DNA of 64,000 nt from Siderastrea radians (GCA_964017195.1 OZ024887.1:5409959-5473958), one strand, 5' to 3'. Shown: positions 1 through 12,759, counted from the stretch's first letter. Notes: generated by a model from the letters alone, not told the origin. Program-made: numbers and translations.

Positions 1-1112
1 TAGTTGATCAATGTTCCCTTTCCAGGTTTTTAGAAGGACTGAGGCCAAAACTTTTCCAGTGGATAGAAAGGTGATAAAGGGTAGAAGATAAAGAGAAAAG
101 AAAGGGAGAGAAAAAGGAAAGCAAAAGAAGCGAGAAAAAATTAGAAATGAATCAGCGAAAAAAAAAAAAAAAAACAAGTCCAAATTTTGGCTTCTGCGCA
201 TGCATGAAACCAAAATAATGTACAATTTTCAACAGAAGCTGGCTCAAAATTGAGCTAAAATGTAAGAAATCGTTTTTGTAGCAAAGTTTAGTGGCATTTG
301 GCACCATAGCACTTCAAAAACCGCTTTAGCGGTAAAAAATGCGTTTTTCTAAGGGAAAAACGCTGACGGTAAAGGGTTAAAGAAAAGGACATTTTGTTTC
401 AAATGTGTTCTTTTTTGCATTAAACCTGATAAATCAACCAAAATCAGTCTCAAACGAGTAAGATTTGTCATGATCAACGATTTTCGATAGTTTAGTTAAC
501 TCTTTTCCGTTAAGAGTTGTATTTTCCCGACGTCGAAGTCGGGAACCATTCAGCCACTTGTGACGTCATCATTTTTGACGTCACCAGATTGTTTTGATAA
601 GCAGCTAGCACAGCAAGGACAGATCCATCCATACGTGTGTCCATTTTGAATATCGACCAAATCCTGGCAGAGCTATACCAGAAAAACGTGTCCAATTTTG
701 GCTGCAAAGTTGGTGGTAAAATAGGCCAAGTCACCTAGTTGATCAATGTTCCATTTCCAGGTTTTTAGAAGGACTGAGGCCAAAACTTTTCCAGTGGATA
801 GAAAGGTGATAAAGGGTAGAAGATAAAGAGAAAAGAAAGGGAGAGAAAAAGGAAAGCAAAAGAAGCGAGAAAAAATTAGAAATGAATCAGCAAAAAAAAA
901 AAAAAAACAAGTCCAAATTTTGGCTTATGCGCATGCGTGAAACCAAAATAATGTACAATTTTCAACAGAAGCTGGCTCAAAATTGAGCTAAAATGTAAGA
1001 AATCGTTTTTGTAGCAAAGTTTAGTGGCATTTGGCACCATAGCACTTCAAAAACTGCTTTAGCGGTAAAAAATGCGTTTTTCTAAGGGAAAAACGCTGAC
1101 GGTAAAGGGTTA
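1..1112. repeat. 735-bp-period direct repeat, about 1.5 units
   Basis: Positions 1-380 and 736-1112 are nearly identical. Each has a short A-tract (near 158-174 and 892-907) and ends in CGCTGACGGTAAAGGGTTAA. The intervening 381-735 is unique in the window and carries two perfect TGACGTCA octamers at 561 and 576. No gene is visible. The array probably continues left of the window, and the repeat family is not identified. Confidence 0.85.
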
Positions 1113-2212
1113 AGGGTGTCGTGAGCATTTGACAATGAAAAAAGTTAGTGAGTTACTCAAATTAATGCCAGCTAAAATAGCCCATGTTGTCAATAACCTT
1201 GGCCTACTAAGCATCCTTCATCCTGTTTTTCACCACACCAAAAAATAACAGCGCACTTTTCCTGATGAACAAATACTTGACTTAAAGCAGTGTTACATTT
1301 CTGTAAACGACTATATATGGCTTTGAGTGATAACATTTTTGTACAAGATGATCAGAAAAGCAACAGTTGCAACAAATTTTGTCAGTTCCCAGATATTTTT
1401 ACATACAGCTGTTTCAAACATCACTCAAAATGACTTCCTCCTACCAAAAAGCATCACACAGCAAGACTCCCTCTTTGACAAACAGCTGTCCAAATATATG
1501 CCCAAAGAACAAACGCTGTGGAAAAACCAACCTTAAAGCATCATAGAATTTGACTAAAATACATGCTTCCCAATAGAGCTACATCCCCCAGGGTTGATGA
1601 GTGAAATCTTGGCTGTTCCTGGTTTGTGAAAATTGGTTGATTGGATTGCCCCTCAATGCTGGCATGTGTGAGCACATTTTTTAAGGCTAGAAATCATAAT
1701 CAGGGAGTGACAACTAAAGGCAATAAAGTAGCACTATCAGTGCAAATGCAACGATTTTTCTTCAAAATTAACACGTAATTTTTTTGTAGCAATAACCAAT
1801 TCTTTATTTGCACACTGAAGTATTGCTGAGAACAGGTGTTGAGCAAAAGGAATTCTTTTAAGACCATGGTTATTGATCCATCTGTCAATCACACAGTTGA
1901 CCTCCCACTCTTAACCGTCCTGCAACCTACCGAGTCTGATTGATCCATCCAGGTGCCTTGCTAGCCATAGGTACATGAAATCAGTAGTATTTAACAATTT
2001 TTTCCAGAATTTGACCGTGACCGTGTGAACTTGTGACCGTGAGATGTCTGATAAGGTGAGCAGTAGCAGCAAAGAGGGTCATGGTTTCATTTACGTTTCC
2101 TTTTATTCTTATTTCTGTCTAGTTTGGTTTGGGTCCAGGTGGAGTAGCCAGGCCAAATATAAGAGTAGAAAATTAATCATGAGCTAAAACGCTTTGTATA
2201 TTTGTATTCTAG
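1113..2212 (+). other. 5' flank and probable intron of zinc-finger unit 1
   Basis: This stretch aligns by eye with 18835-18900 plus 20160-21000 (unit 2) and with 42170-43243 (unit 3), so it belongs to the duplicated block. A conserved splice pair is visible: a donor after GATAAG at 2056 (GTGAG) and an acceptor TTTGTATTCTAG ending at 2212, giving a 157-bp intron just upstream of the finger exon. No other coding sequence is supported. A short reading frame at about 1350-1530 resembles one at 42360-42554, but it is broken in unit 2. Confidence 0.55.
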
Positions 2213-4011
2213 GATTGTTTTTTTACCCCCAGAGGAACAGAGACCTATAAAAGATCTCTCACACTAAAGAAAATCTTTACTTACGAGTGCAAAAGGAACA
2301 AGAAGTGTTTTACCATATCAAGTTTTTGAGCACAAATGCAAGATTGCACTCTGGAGAGAAGCCTTACACATGCGAAACCTGCATCAAGGGTTTTCTTTCA
2401 AAACACAAGTTACAAATACATATTGGATGCCACCGTGGAGAGATGCATTACAAGTACAAGTGTGGCAGGTGTCAGTTTTAGCCAATCAGGAAACTTGAGG
2501 ACTCATGTTAGATCCCACTCTGGTGAAAAGCCTTTCAAATTCAAAACCTGTGAGAAGTGTTTCAGCCAAGCAGGACATTTGAGCACTCACGAGAGAACCC
2601 ACTCTGGTGAAAAGCCTTACCAATGCAAAACCTGTGAAAAGTATTTCAGTCAAGCAGGAAATTTGAAGACTCATGAGAGAACCCACTCTGGTGAAAAGCC
2701 TTACAAATGTAAAACCTGTGACAAATGTTTTCGCCGCACACATGGTTTGAGGAGTCATGAGAGAACCCACTCTGCTGATAAGCCTTCCAAATGTAAAACC
2801 TGTGCCAAGTGTTTCAGCCAAGCAGGTCATTTGAGGACTCATGAGAGAACCCACTCTGGTGATAAGCCTTACAAATGTAAAACCTGTGGCAAGTGTTTCA
2901 GCCAAGCAGGACATTTGAGGACTCATGAGAGACCCACTCTGGTGATAAGCCTTACAAATGTAAAACCTGTGACAAGTGTTTCAGCCAAGCAGGACATTTG
3001 AGGACTCATGAGAGAACCCAGTCTGGTGATAAGCCTTACAAATGTAAAACCTGTGCCAAGTGTTTCAGCCAAGCAGGTCATTTGAGGACTCATGAGAGAA
3101 CCCACTCTGGTGAAAAGCCTTACAAATGTAAAGCCTGTGGCAAGTGTTTCAGCCAAGCAACTCACTTGACAACTCATGAGAGAACCCACTCTGGTGAAAA
3201 GCCTTTCAAATGCAAAACCTGTGACAAGTGTTTCAGCCGAACAGATGCTTTGAGGAGTCATGAGAGAACCCACTCTGGTGATAAGCCTTACAAATGTAAA
3301 ACCTGTGACAAGTGTTTCAGGAAAGCAGGTCATTTGAGGACTCATGAGAGAACCCACTCTGGTGAAAAGCCTTTCAAATGCAAAACTTGTGACAAGTGTT
3401 GCTCCACTTCAGGAAATTTGAGGACTCATGCGAGAACCCACTCTGGCGAAAAGCCTCATAAATGCAAAATCTGTGACAAAAGTTTCAGTGAAGCAGGAAG
3501 TTTAAGGGCTCACGCGAGAACCCACTCTGGTGAAAAGCCTTACAAATGTAAAACCTGTGACAAGTGTTTTAGCCAAGCAGGGACTCTGAGGACTCATGAG
3601 AGGACTCACTCTGGTGAAAAGCCTTACAAATGTAAAACCTGTGACAAGTATTTCAGCCACGCAGGAACTTTGAGGACTCATGAGAGATCCCACTCCGGTG
3701 AAAAGCCTTACAAATGCAAAGTCTGTGAAAAGGTTTTTAACACATCAAAAGAATTGCACAGACATGGAAGATCCCACACAAGACAGAAGTCTTGCAAATA
3801 CAAGCTGCTTATCAAAAAAACCAGTAATCCTCACACAGCTGACAAGAATAATACCAGTGTCAACATAGTCACATCATTACCAGCATCCTCTTTGCTAGAA
3901 CCCAAGCCAGAAACTGCTAAGGTTTTATCTTGTTGGATTTGCCAGGAAGATCATCTAAGTGAGTCTCTACTTATTGAACATTATGAGGATCATATGAGAA
4001 ACATTTTTTAA
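2213..4011 (+). pseudogene. C2H2 zinc-finger gene, copy 1, frameshifted
   Basis: Poly-C2H2 zinc-finger gene of the same family as the copies at 21.2 and 43.5 kb, which would encode a nuclear DNA-binding protein. About 16 fingers of the type CKTCDKCFS...L..H...H are joined by HSGEKP/HSGDKP linkers. They are followed by a basic spacer and a last isolated finger (C-x2-C-x12-H-x3-H, starting CWIC). Compared with the other copies there is a 4-base insertion near 2470-2475, just after the family start codon (ATG 2443), and a 1-base deletion near 2931. The fingers therefore run in frame 1, then frame 2, then frame 1. The part after 2931 has no in-frame ATG until the very end. The region before 2443 has further small indels. 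It is most simply a pseudogene; an assembly error in a repetitive array is the alternative. Confidence 0.8.
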
Positions 4012-6652
4012 CTACACAAATTATGGCCACTAGGGTTTGTGTTGAAGTATTCTTCCTTTTTTTAAATTTGTCTGAAAGGTACATACTGGTATTTTTTTCT
4101 ACACCTAAAGGACTGGTAACATAACTGCCTTATTTTTATTTCAATTTATTTTACTTTTCTCAGATGACTGTTTTTTTGCATGCAGTCTTGAGTTCATTAG
4201 TTAAACTGTGCTCCCTTTCTGTTGTTTTATTTTGTCTCTGTTACGCGTGGGGTACCAGAACACTTTTCTTGAGCAAACCATATACAGAATTTAGCACAAA
4301 CAGAGGCCTGAGCAAAACTGAAACAATCCTTCCCTTGAAAAAAGTTTTCAAAGTCAACATAAGACAGTTATGCTTTTAGCCCTTCAATCATAGCATTGTC
4401 ACCTGATTTCAACTGTTGAATGTACCAAAGGAATGTGATAGAGACCAGCACTCCCTTCTTGTTGAGTACTCTGAATAGTTTACCATAGACTGCCAGACAG
4501 TCAGTATTTTTGAGGGATTCTGCATGGGCTTGTCTAACATACAAACCTACATAAGCACCAGGCTAAGTGTGTGGGTGTAGGTGTCGGACTTAGGCGACAT
4601 GCAAAAAACACGGTTCTAAGCTTTCCACACGGTAAGTTCGCTCTGAACTTCCTGTTCCACATGCAAAGGAAAGTAGGCCATTTCTAAATTTCTTTTCTTT
4701 CAAAGCCAGACTTGGTGCACAACATTTCATAGAAGTTAGTTTCATTTGCATGAAAATGGGAAGTTGTGTTCATGTGAACGGCTGGGCACACGGCGTCGGT
4801 TTGAAAAGATCGCAAAGGCATTTCGGAAGTAGCCCATTCCTGTTTGTGAGGTATGTCACTATCTGTCATCAAATAATGTTCTGATACTGACTCTTCATGC
4901 AATAATCTTTGTATGTACGCAGTCATTTTGAGGTTCTTGTTTCCTGCGAAACCATCCGTTTGCCGATTCACAACACCTTCAAATGTTTTAGAAGAAAAGC
5001 AAAATGTTTTGCTGTCTAATTGCTGAAATTTGTTTCTGAAAGGCATTAATAATTCATAAAGAGAAAACAAAGGAAGTCACTACCTCGACGGTGGTTTGGA
5101 TAATGGATCTTGATTAGCATAAACTTTTGCGAACTTTTGCTTCTCCAAGAATTATGAATGGTTTAAGAGTATCAGGTATCAAAACACCTCAAAGTCTGTT
5201 AAAAACTCGGCTGCGCCTTTTTTTTGACCCACTTCCTGGTGTTCGGATGTCATATATCAAACACGAGAAAGAGTGTTTCATCAGAAAATCCAAACACCGA
5301 GAAGTGGGTTGAAAAAACGTGGCACAGCCGAGTTTTTCAACTGATTTCGAGTTGTTTCATAATTCTTAGAGACATTCAAAGCAAAAGATCGGTATCGAAA
5401 TCCTGATGAAACACTCTTTCTCATGTTTGATATATTACATAAATGTACGTTTCATTACACTTCGTAGGTACTTGAGGAAGCAGCCAAACGACTCATTACG
5501 ACCCAAAACCACCACCCAACCTGATCAACAAAAAGGCGCACAACAACCCAAAACAATTAAGAAATGGGATTCTGTTAAACAGAAATCTCGAATTGAAAAA
5601 TTCAGACAATTCGTAAATTTTTAAAATAGGTTTGAGCTAAAGATGATCTGTATCTGCCCGCCCCAGTTCCCCGTTCTCACGGCTATTTTATCTATTTTTT
5701 CGACTACTAAGAACATAGATACTTCACTTCTACTAGTGAGTTACTTCATTTGTTATTATTTTGTTATTTATACAATTAACAACGGAGGTTCATAAGTAAC
5801 AGGATGAACAACATCTGAAACATTGGCACAAAATAATCTAAAAAGTTCCAACAGCTGTGTGGCCCAACTGATTCAAGACTCACGACTATTAAGGGTAGCC
5901 TGGCACACATCAATGCATTAATACCCATTATAATACCATTTATATTTTGAGGTTACTGTCTCCTGTGTATCGATCCTTTTGTTGATTCACAATCCCTTCA
6001 AATACGTTAAAACAAAAGCAACTGTTTTCAGTCTAATTGTTGACATGTTTGTAAATGTACATATCATTAGACTTTGTGTCAATCAGGTTTACAGTTCTGT
6101 TGTGTTTGATTTGGTCAATTAGTAGCCATTAGTAACTTAACTAAAGCATATAAGTTTGGTTCTGGTTCTTGGTGTATTACATTTGAATGGTATGTTATGT
6201 ATTACTTTTACACTTCTTTATTTTGGATGCCAAAGGGACAGTGCCAGAACATTGTTTCTGCTTTGCAGAGGTGTCTGTGTCTATTTTACAGAGGTAGAGA
6301 CGATATGAGTTTTGGTCTCCTGAGATTATCTCTAAGACGCAGGTTTGTTGTTATTAGGGTGTCCATGAGGGATGGTTTGAGTGCATGTTTGACAAGTTGG
6401 ATTTGATGAGATTTGACTTTTTCATCGCTATATAGCAGCAAGTAAGACATTCGTGTTTTGAATTGTAGCGAAAGGAGCCAGGGGTTGCCTTGAGAGAAGG
6501 GTTAGGTTCTTTAATTTTTGCACGAACCAAGAACCAAGCGTTTAGGCTTAAGTGCCTAGCGCTTGTGTCACGTGACCAGTGAAGGATGATTAACGGTTAA
6601 AATCTTTAGAGTAAAATGGGGAATATAAAATGAAACAGAATTACATATTTTT
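4012..6652. other. 3' flank of zinc-finger unit 1
   Basis: Duplicated-block sequence that matches 23127-25919 and 45739-48189 with scattered substitutions and indels. It starts right after the stop codon, so part of it is probably 3' UTR. Apart from the foldback at about 5031-5404, annotated separately, I see no gene. The small open frames here are not preserved in the sister copies. Confidence 0.6.
5031..5404. repeat. Foldback element, unit 1 copy
   Basis: Imperfect palindrome. The left arm runs from about 5031 through AAAAACTCGGCTGCGCC. The right arm returns through GGCACAGCCGAGTTTTT near 5321. The centre reads AAACACGAGAAAGAGTGTTT. The same palindrome lies at the same relative place in units 2 and 3, so it predates the duplication. 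The unit 1 right arm is shorter than the others, probably by deletion near 5390. Confidence 0.65.
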
Positions 6653-6851
6653 GGGTGTCATTCTTTTACATCCTAAGAGCTTATAATGAATTTGCCTCAT
6701 GAGGTGGTCTCTTTTATTTATATCAGAAATTATTAAAGCATTAATTAAGTCATGTGACCTATTTTCGTCATTTGTAGGATTCCTACTTAGTATGGACACG
6801 ATTAAAAGGCTAATTTATGATGACCCCTTAGCATGTAAAAGAATGACACCC
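6653..6851. mobile_element. 199-bp MITE, unit 1 copy
   Basis: The terminal inverted repeats are GGGTGTCATTCTTTTACAT at the left and its complement ATGTAAAAGAATGACACCC at the right. The interior has no coding potential. Copies lie at the same relative position in unit 2 (25920-26122) and unit 3 (48320-48522), so the insertion is older than the block duplication. Confidence 0.8.
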
Positions 6852-7007
6852 GAAAAGATTTACTTTTACTGGTCATGTGACCCAAATGATTGACACTTAA
6901 AGTCAACACTGAATTATGGTCATCAGATTTCCGACAGTTGCAAAGTTCGAGAGGTTTTGGGCAAATTCCCGCGGCGTTGTGACTTTTGGGCAGATTTTAT
7001 GCAAATT

Positions 7008-7175
7008 TAGCCTGTTCCAGGCGTTCAGATAGTGGAGCACGAACGAAAAATATAGCGAGCGAAAGAGCGGGAAAAACGAGGGGAGACTGGGGAAGAGGAC
7101 GTTTTCTTTTTCCCGCTCTTTCGCTCGCTATATTTTTCGCTTACGCTCCACTATCTGAACGCCTGGAACAGGCTA
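7008..7175. mobile_element. 168-bp hairpin MITE with perfect 9-bp target duplication
   Basis: The element reads TAGCCTGTTCC... to ...GGAACAGGCTA, with arms of about 65 bases that pair almost completely around a short centre. It is flanked on both sides by ATGCAAATT (6999-7007 and 7176-7184). Unit 2 has a single ATGGAAATT at the matching place near 26271, followed by the same AGGCCC, which is the empty site. A 9-bp duplication suggests a Mutator-like transposase. The insertion came after the split from unit 2. Confidence 0.9.
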
Positions 7176-7184
7176 ATGCAAATT

Positions 7185-8315
7185 AGGCCCAAACCAATGA
7201 AACCATGTCTTAAATGGCCTGAGACAGTGAAAAAATAAACCATCAGCTAAAATATATTTAAGGATAATAAACACAATAATCTTCATTTGGCTTTAAGAAT
7301 ATGCGCAAATATTTGGCTTTGCTCCCTACTGACAGGCTATCAGGCCGTGAAGTCCCCCTCAAAAAATTCGCTTGCGTATGACTGCATTGGTCAAAATGTG
7401 TCAATGTCAGCGGATCGAATATTTCAAGGTTAAGAATCACAATGTCCTTCCTTTGGCTTTCAAAATATGCACGGATATTTATCCTGACAATATCCCTTCC
7501 TTAGAGCTCGCAGTTTGACAAAAAAAAAAGGTTTGATCCAAGCTCACAACTCAATGTAAGCTTCGATAATGTCCGTGGACAAATTTTCGCGTCAACTGAC
7601 AAGTTATTGCTTGTGTGTCTGACAATGAAGTGGGTGGCTGGAGTAGTCGCGTGAAATAGAAGAGGAAAAAGACGATTGCTTTCGTAAGTTAACAACGTTT
7701 CCCATGACAAAGGGATGTCTATCTCACAAGACAATGTTTCCAATCAATCTCGTTTGTTCAATAGCTTATTACCAACTCGATGCTGCACCTCCTCTCGCCT
7801 GCTGTTTAGGTTTGCGCGGCCCAATGTATGGTTCGAAAGTACTGCTCATAAACTGGGTATAGAGTTTACCGTTTCAGTCTGATGGGGGAGGGAAGATTTT
7901 GTGAGCATGAAACGTTTTATATATATATATATATTCTGGCCTAAGAGACGGTTTGGGTGTCGTGCTCTGCACAGCACGGCTCCTACTACAGATTGCTAAG
8001 ATCAAAAGATACCTCTCTAAGACTCGTACGAAAAGGCTGCTGCATTCTCATCCCACATCCGGTAGGTTCAGTATGGGTTTTACGGAAATCTTTTCCTCGA
8101 GCCGTTAGTCTGATTCTCAGTGAGACTAGACTACAAAAAGTCTGTCTTTCCGCTCAGGACGGGAGCTAGCGCAAAAATCGCCTGCCGCGTGAAAACGTGA
8201 CGCCTGTGTGTAGTGAGCAGGCTCACTAGACTAGCCGCTAATCACACTGGCGTCATGTCTCTACGCGGCAGGCGATTATCGTCCTCACTCGTGTGTTCTT
8301 TCTGTTCGACTATCC
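7185..8315. other. Distal 3' flank of unit 1, with a truncated inverted-repeat element
   Basis: About 7240-8310 matches 26280-26506 plus 27265-27690 plus 28773-29060 (unit 2) and, in part, 48545-48915 (unit 3). The last 200 bp hold a hairpin-like element. AATCGCCTGCCGCG near 8177 pairs with CGCGGCAGGCGATT near 8262, and the outer part resembles the complete 165-bp MITE at 49322-49486. A (TA)n run lies at about 7918-7933. No gene is seen. Confidence 0.55.
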
Positions 8316-10441
8316 CCCGGGGGGGTACTCTGCAAATGTTTGGGCGGGGGTGTGCCGCTGAGACTCTGAAACCCTTACCCTAAACTAGACCAAGTTGAGG
8401 TGCATTTTGCAACCCTATACTAGACTAAACACCAAAAATCCGTAAACCTATCCCAGACTAGCTATTTTTGAGAAACACCATTACTAACACAGTCCAGCGA
8501 AAACAAAATGTTACGTCACATTTTAAATAATGCTCTCAAAACAAAAGTTTATTTATACTTGTTCAGTTTTTGTTTCCATCAAGTCCTCAATTTCAGGTTA
8601 ACCTGAGTGAATAAAGAACCGTCATGAGTGTTGCCTTTCGGATACAACAGCAATTGAAAAATAACCTAGGAAAATAACTAACACAGGCGATAGAAATAGC
8701 CATTTATAGTTTCACCACTCTATTTCTCGGCGCCCTCTCGCGCCAGGAAGACTGGGTGGTCGTCCCAGGGTCCTACGTCACAATGAGGTAGAAAAAATCT
8801 CTGGCATCGGATGAAATCCGGGCATGAAGTAATGTTCAACTTTCAATCCGGGCATCAAATAATGTTCAATTTTCTTTCGCTTTAAAGCCCTCGAAAATAA
8901 CTGAAAACGCTTAATATTTAATGGTAGCGAGATAGCAAGTAATTTTTATATACCATTTTCTTAGGCTTTTGTGTTCAGTTCGCTAAACAGTTTCCGATTG
9001 CACCGGCGCAGCGATTGCAACATCTCGGGTGCAACTTCCATCAAATACGTCGCTCTACATCTCCGTTATAGCATTGGAAAAGCCTTAGCTAATCTACCTG
9101 TAGTCCTGGGAATCTATTTTAGTGAAACACTTCAAATTCTGACCTCAATGTCAGGTCGGGAGGTCAAGACCGGGGACAAGACATGGTCCATGTGGTAATT
9201 ATTTATATGCGATCATTTCTCATTATATGGTTTATAGGGGAGTTATATATATATATACAAGAAAGCCCACTGGGCATTTTAACCGGCCATTCTGACCCTC
9301 CCCACCCCTAGGTTTCACAAATGTTAGCGCGATCCTCTTTTTTTACGAACCGGCGTGAGGAAAAGTGTGATTGTGTGACACAATATTTGGACTATAGCGG
9401 TACTGGATGACGTAATGTTTAAACTCTGATGACTCAGCTTATCTTTCTTATCGCTTTATTTGTGCTGAAAAACGCAAAATCACTCAAACGTTGAATGTCG
9501 ATATGAATTCGTCCACAACTGAGAATGCTCACACAGGGACGACGAAGTATTTACTGTTGTGCCTAGACCTTAAATACAAACAGTGAACATAGCAGTAGAA
9601 TCAAAAAACACGAGCTCGAGCAGATCGTCAGAGTATGGGGCACGTCAAGATATCTCATGACGTGATGTTTAAATCCAGTTTGCTAACCCGCTAACAAGGT
9701 AAACAAGCGAGCGGGGACGAAAGTCGCCCACGTCTTTGAAAGCTAACGCGCCTGTCGAGCCGCAATCGATTTCGCGCTCACTCGCCTGTTTTTCTTTTCC
9801 TTCACTATCTACCTCTGAACGGAAAGTGAGACTGCTCGTAGCCTTTAGCGAACACCACACGCAAACCACACAAATCCGTCGATAATATTCAGATATTTTC
9901 GTTCTTTCAATGCAAAAAGACTCGTAACACCTGCCTTATTAATAAAAAAACTCCTTATTAATGACGATTCCTTCGTATCAACTTCTCGCCTCAAATAAAC
10001 ACTCATTTCTCTCCGTTCACAAGAACTATCATGTACTGATGTGCAATCAACTAATATTGCATCATCATACTAGTACCAATTCCTTCTCTTCCTAGCCCAC
10101 GCCGGCAAAACGCAACTGTCCTTTTTGTCCGCTGCGAAATACAAGTTAGCCAATCAGAAACCTTACAATCCACTTCGCAAACCACCCCCCCCCCCCATAA
10201 AACGCCAAGGGAAACTGCCTCTCACGCAAAACGCAACTTTCAAAGCAAATTACATTCACAGAAGCGTGATATGGTCCTGACATTCACAAATCCTTCTGAC
10301 TCCCACATTTTTACACCCCTCAAAATGTCAATCCCAATAAAAAACACTCCTGCGCTAAAAAAAATTTCACCATAGCCACTAACTAGATCAGACAACACAG
10401 TCAATTTCGCATTCAATTCTATTTTTGCATTCAATCCTATC
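8316..10441. other. Intergenic; truncated CCCGGGGGGGTACT element, no gene
   Basis: 8314-8480 starts with CCCCCGGGGGGGTACTC and contains GGGTGTGCCGCTG. It resembles the complete inverted-repeat element at 14137-14456, but no matching right end is visible. The remainder to 10441 shows no conserved reading frame, only low-complexity tracts such as a run of C at about 10183-10195. Confidence 0.45.
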
Positions 10442-12217
10442 AAAAATAATGCACGCGCAAGAAGTGGCGCAAGAACACGCAAGCCCGCGCAAGAAGTGAA
10501 AGTGCTAGGTTTTTGCAGTTTACCCGCAAGAACATTCGAAACGCAAGAAGTTGAAAATCTAGCCGCAAGAAGTTACTAATGTTACCGCAAGCCGCAAGAA
10601 GGCGCAAGAAGTAGTGAGGGTCCAGCCGAAGAAACTTGTAGTGCTCGTGTTAGTGTGAGGTATTGCAAAAGTAATGAGAGCGAATCTCGCGCTCTATTCT
10701 CTTTGAAATATCACCGAGCTTTCGAGCGATTTTTCGTCGTGTTGGCGTGTTAGCGCGACAATTCGCCAAGTCAAGCGAAAGTTCACAAGGCTAATCAAAA
10801 AATCAAGGAAGCAAATGTTCGAACAACCGAAGTATCGAAGAAAATTCACATCACGAAATGGAATATCCGCCAGCTTTCCGACTGCAAGATAAACACCCGG
10901 TAAACATGATCTCTGGCACATGACAAAACATGAACAGTTTTTTTAAGCGTGTCTCAGATACAGTGATACGGGTTCAACTCAGAACTGACTCAATTCAGTT
11001 TTTCATTCCATCCAAGAAATAGAAACAAAAAGGTCCAAAAGCTATAATTGCGGCAAACTGCGCGAACTCTTCTTTGACAGGCAAGACAAGACCAGACTTA
11101 CACATGCAGGAGGTCATGCCATCGCGTGGGTGAAGTCATCAAGAATCCCTGCATCTTTACCAGTTTAATTTCCCAGCAAAAAAGGGATACTCGAAGAAAT
11201 AGCATAGACATATGATTTCAACCACACATTCGCCTTTCGACACAGCTTGCTGCCCGGGGCTTGCTGTCTTGACGACTTAGAGAACTGCTCATGCATTGCG
11301 TTACAAAATGTCATTCAAGCAAATCATACCAAATTTGCATACGGCAGATTTGTGTTTACTCAGGTTAGAATTGACGTGCCGAATTTCTTTCAGATCGCGG
11401 AGTTTTAGTTTCCTTCAGACTTTTTTGGTTTACTTCGAAGATTTAAAATGTGATATCGACTTCAGCGTAATGAGTGGAACTATTTTTACAAACATAATGT
11501 GTTTTTCCAATTAAGACTTCGGGTATTATTTCTTCTCATCTGAGTGACCATGTTCATTTCTCACACGTGTGAGCGCAACTAATTAAAAGTATTTGTCCGA
11601 GTTTAATATGTTGGTGGAAGTACAGCAACACTGAACAAGTGAATGTCGGTTCTTTAATAATGTGACTGATGGACTGTGCTTTGCCATTGTTCCTCATTTA
11701 AGTGAAATAAATCGAGCGAAACCTTTCGCGCCGCTAAGCGTACCGCATGTCTGGGACTCCGGGACACATAAACAATAACACGCGTGCTTCGTTTGAGTCT
11801 CGTTTCTCCCTAGCCGTTAAAAAATAACATAGAAGGCGACCAGTGTCAAATTCAGAACCTAGTGAACTCTTTATCGGATAAAAAATTCAAAACCGAAGAA
11901 AAAAACTTACAAGGGACCAAATAAACAACTGATTGCAAGTTACAAAGGCAGCCAATTTCGAACGCGCCTTGCGCTATAAAGTGGTCTCTTTTTTACCTTC
12001 TCCGGGTTCCGGGTTTTTAAGATGTTAGGGCAAAGACGTTCTTGCGCTTACTTGCGGTCCAGATATCTTACCACAAAGAAGTTCTTGCGGTTTTAACTTC
12101 TAAACGCAAAGACGTTCTTGCGGCTTGCAGTATTCAAGTGCAGGCATCCTGCAAGTAGCCGCAAGAAGTTCTCGGCTTGCGGACGCAAAAAGAAGTTCTT
12201 GCGCGTGCATTATTTTT
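10442..12217. mobile_element. 1.8-kb inverted-repeat transposon with GCAAGAAGT subterminal arrays
   Basis: The left end AAAAATAATGCACGCGCAAG (10442) is matched by the complementary right end CTTGCGCGTGCATTATTTTT (to 12217). Inside each end are many copies of GCAAGAAGT/GCAAGAAC in opposite orientation (about 10455-10615 and 12035-12205). Such arrays are typical transposase-binding sites. No transposase reading frame is seen, so the element is non-autonomous. A target duplication was not resolved. Confidence 0.75.
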
Positions 12218-12759
12218 GGGCTGTACTGTACAAAAAACCCCAAACTTAAACAACCCTTCGCCGTTCATATCTTAAATACTGTAAATTAAAAGACAAAAAC
12301 ATAGGAAGGTAACATTCAGAAGACTAACATGCGCATGCGTCTTGTATAAGACAGTACCGCTCTTGAGTACCCGTACCACAAGCTTTACAGCACTTTCTTC
12401 GTATGTTAAGCCAACTTGCTTTCACCAAAAACCGTGTCCATTTTATAAACCGGCGGTCGCCATCATGGCGACGGCCGGTTAATAAACACTTACCTTCTTT
12501 CTCCTGATCACAATGGTGTAAAATGTTGACAATCCCGTTTCACAATACAGTCCTCAACAGAACGTTGTTGGAATACCAAAGGCAAAATCGAGGCAAAAGC
12601 GTCTTAAGACCCAGGTTGGCTATTCGACTCCGTATTAACCTCGTCAGTCACATGCTGAGTTGTCTCGAGCACGCACGTACGCATTACGAAGAACAATCAA
12701 CTGTTTATTTTTAGCTATTGTTAAAAACCACCGATTTCTCCGAGAGACTGGTCGCGGAG
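12218..12759. other. Intergenic stretch before unit 2
   Basis: No gene is seen. A short near-perfect hairpin, CCGGCGGTCGCCAT followed by ATGGCGACGGCCGG, lies at about 12452-12479. Confidence 0.4.

Noticed and set aside
1327..1536. Short open frame upstream of copy 1, similar to 42360-42554
   Set aside because: Similarity is explained by the block duplication. Unit 2 has frame-breaking changes, and copy 1 lacks an ATG at the frame start.
2998..2998. Independent start for the 3' half of zinc-finger copy 1
   Set aside because: The codon there is TTG within a finger, and no in-frame ATG follows until near the C-terminus. Starting there is not credible for a eukaryotic gene.
2486..4463. Long minus-strand open frames across the finger arrays, with repeats like GSLMSPQ...RLFTRVGS (also at 21192-22808 and 43252-45051)
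   Set aside because: They are the complement of an 84-bp repeat whose length is a multiple of three, so one stop-free antisense frame stays open through the array. No independent coding signal.
6986..7186. 66-codon open frame
   Set aside because: It lies almost entirely inside the hairpin MITE and both its target copies, so it is an artefact of the palindrome.
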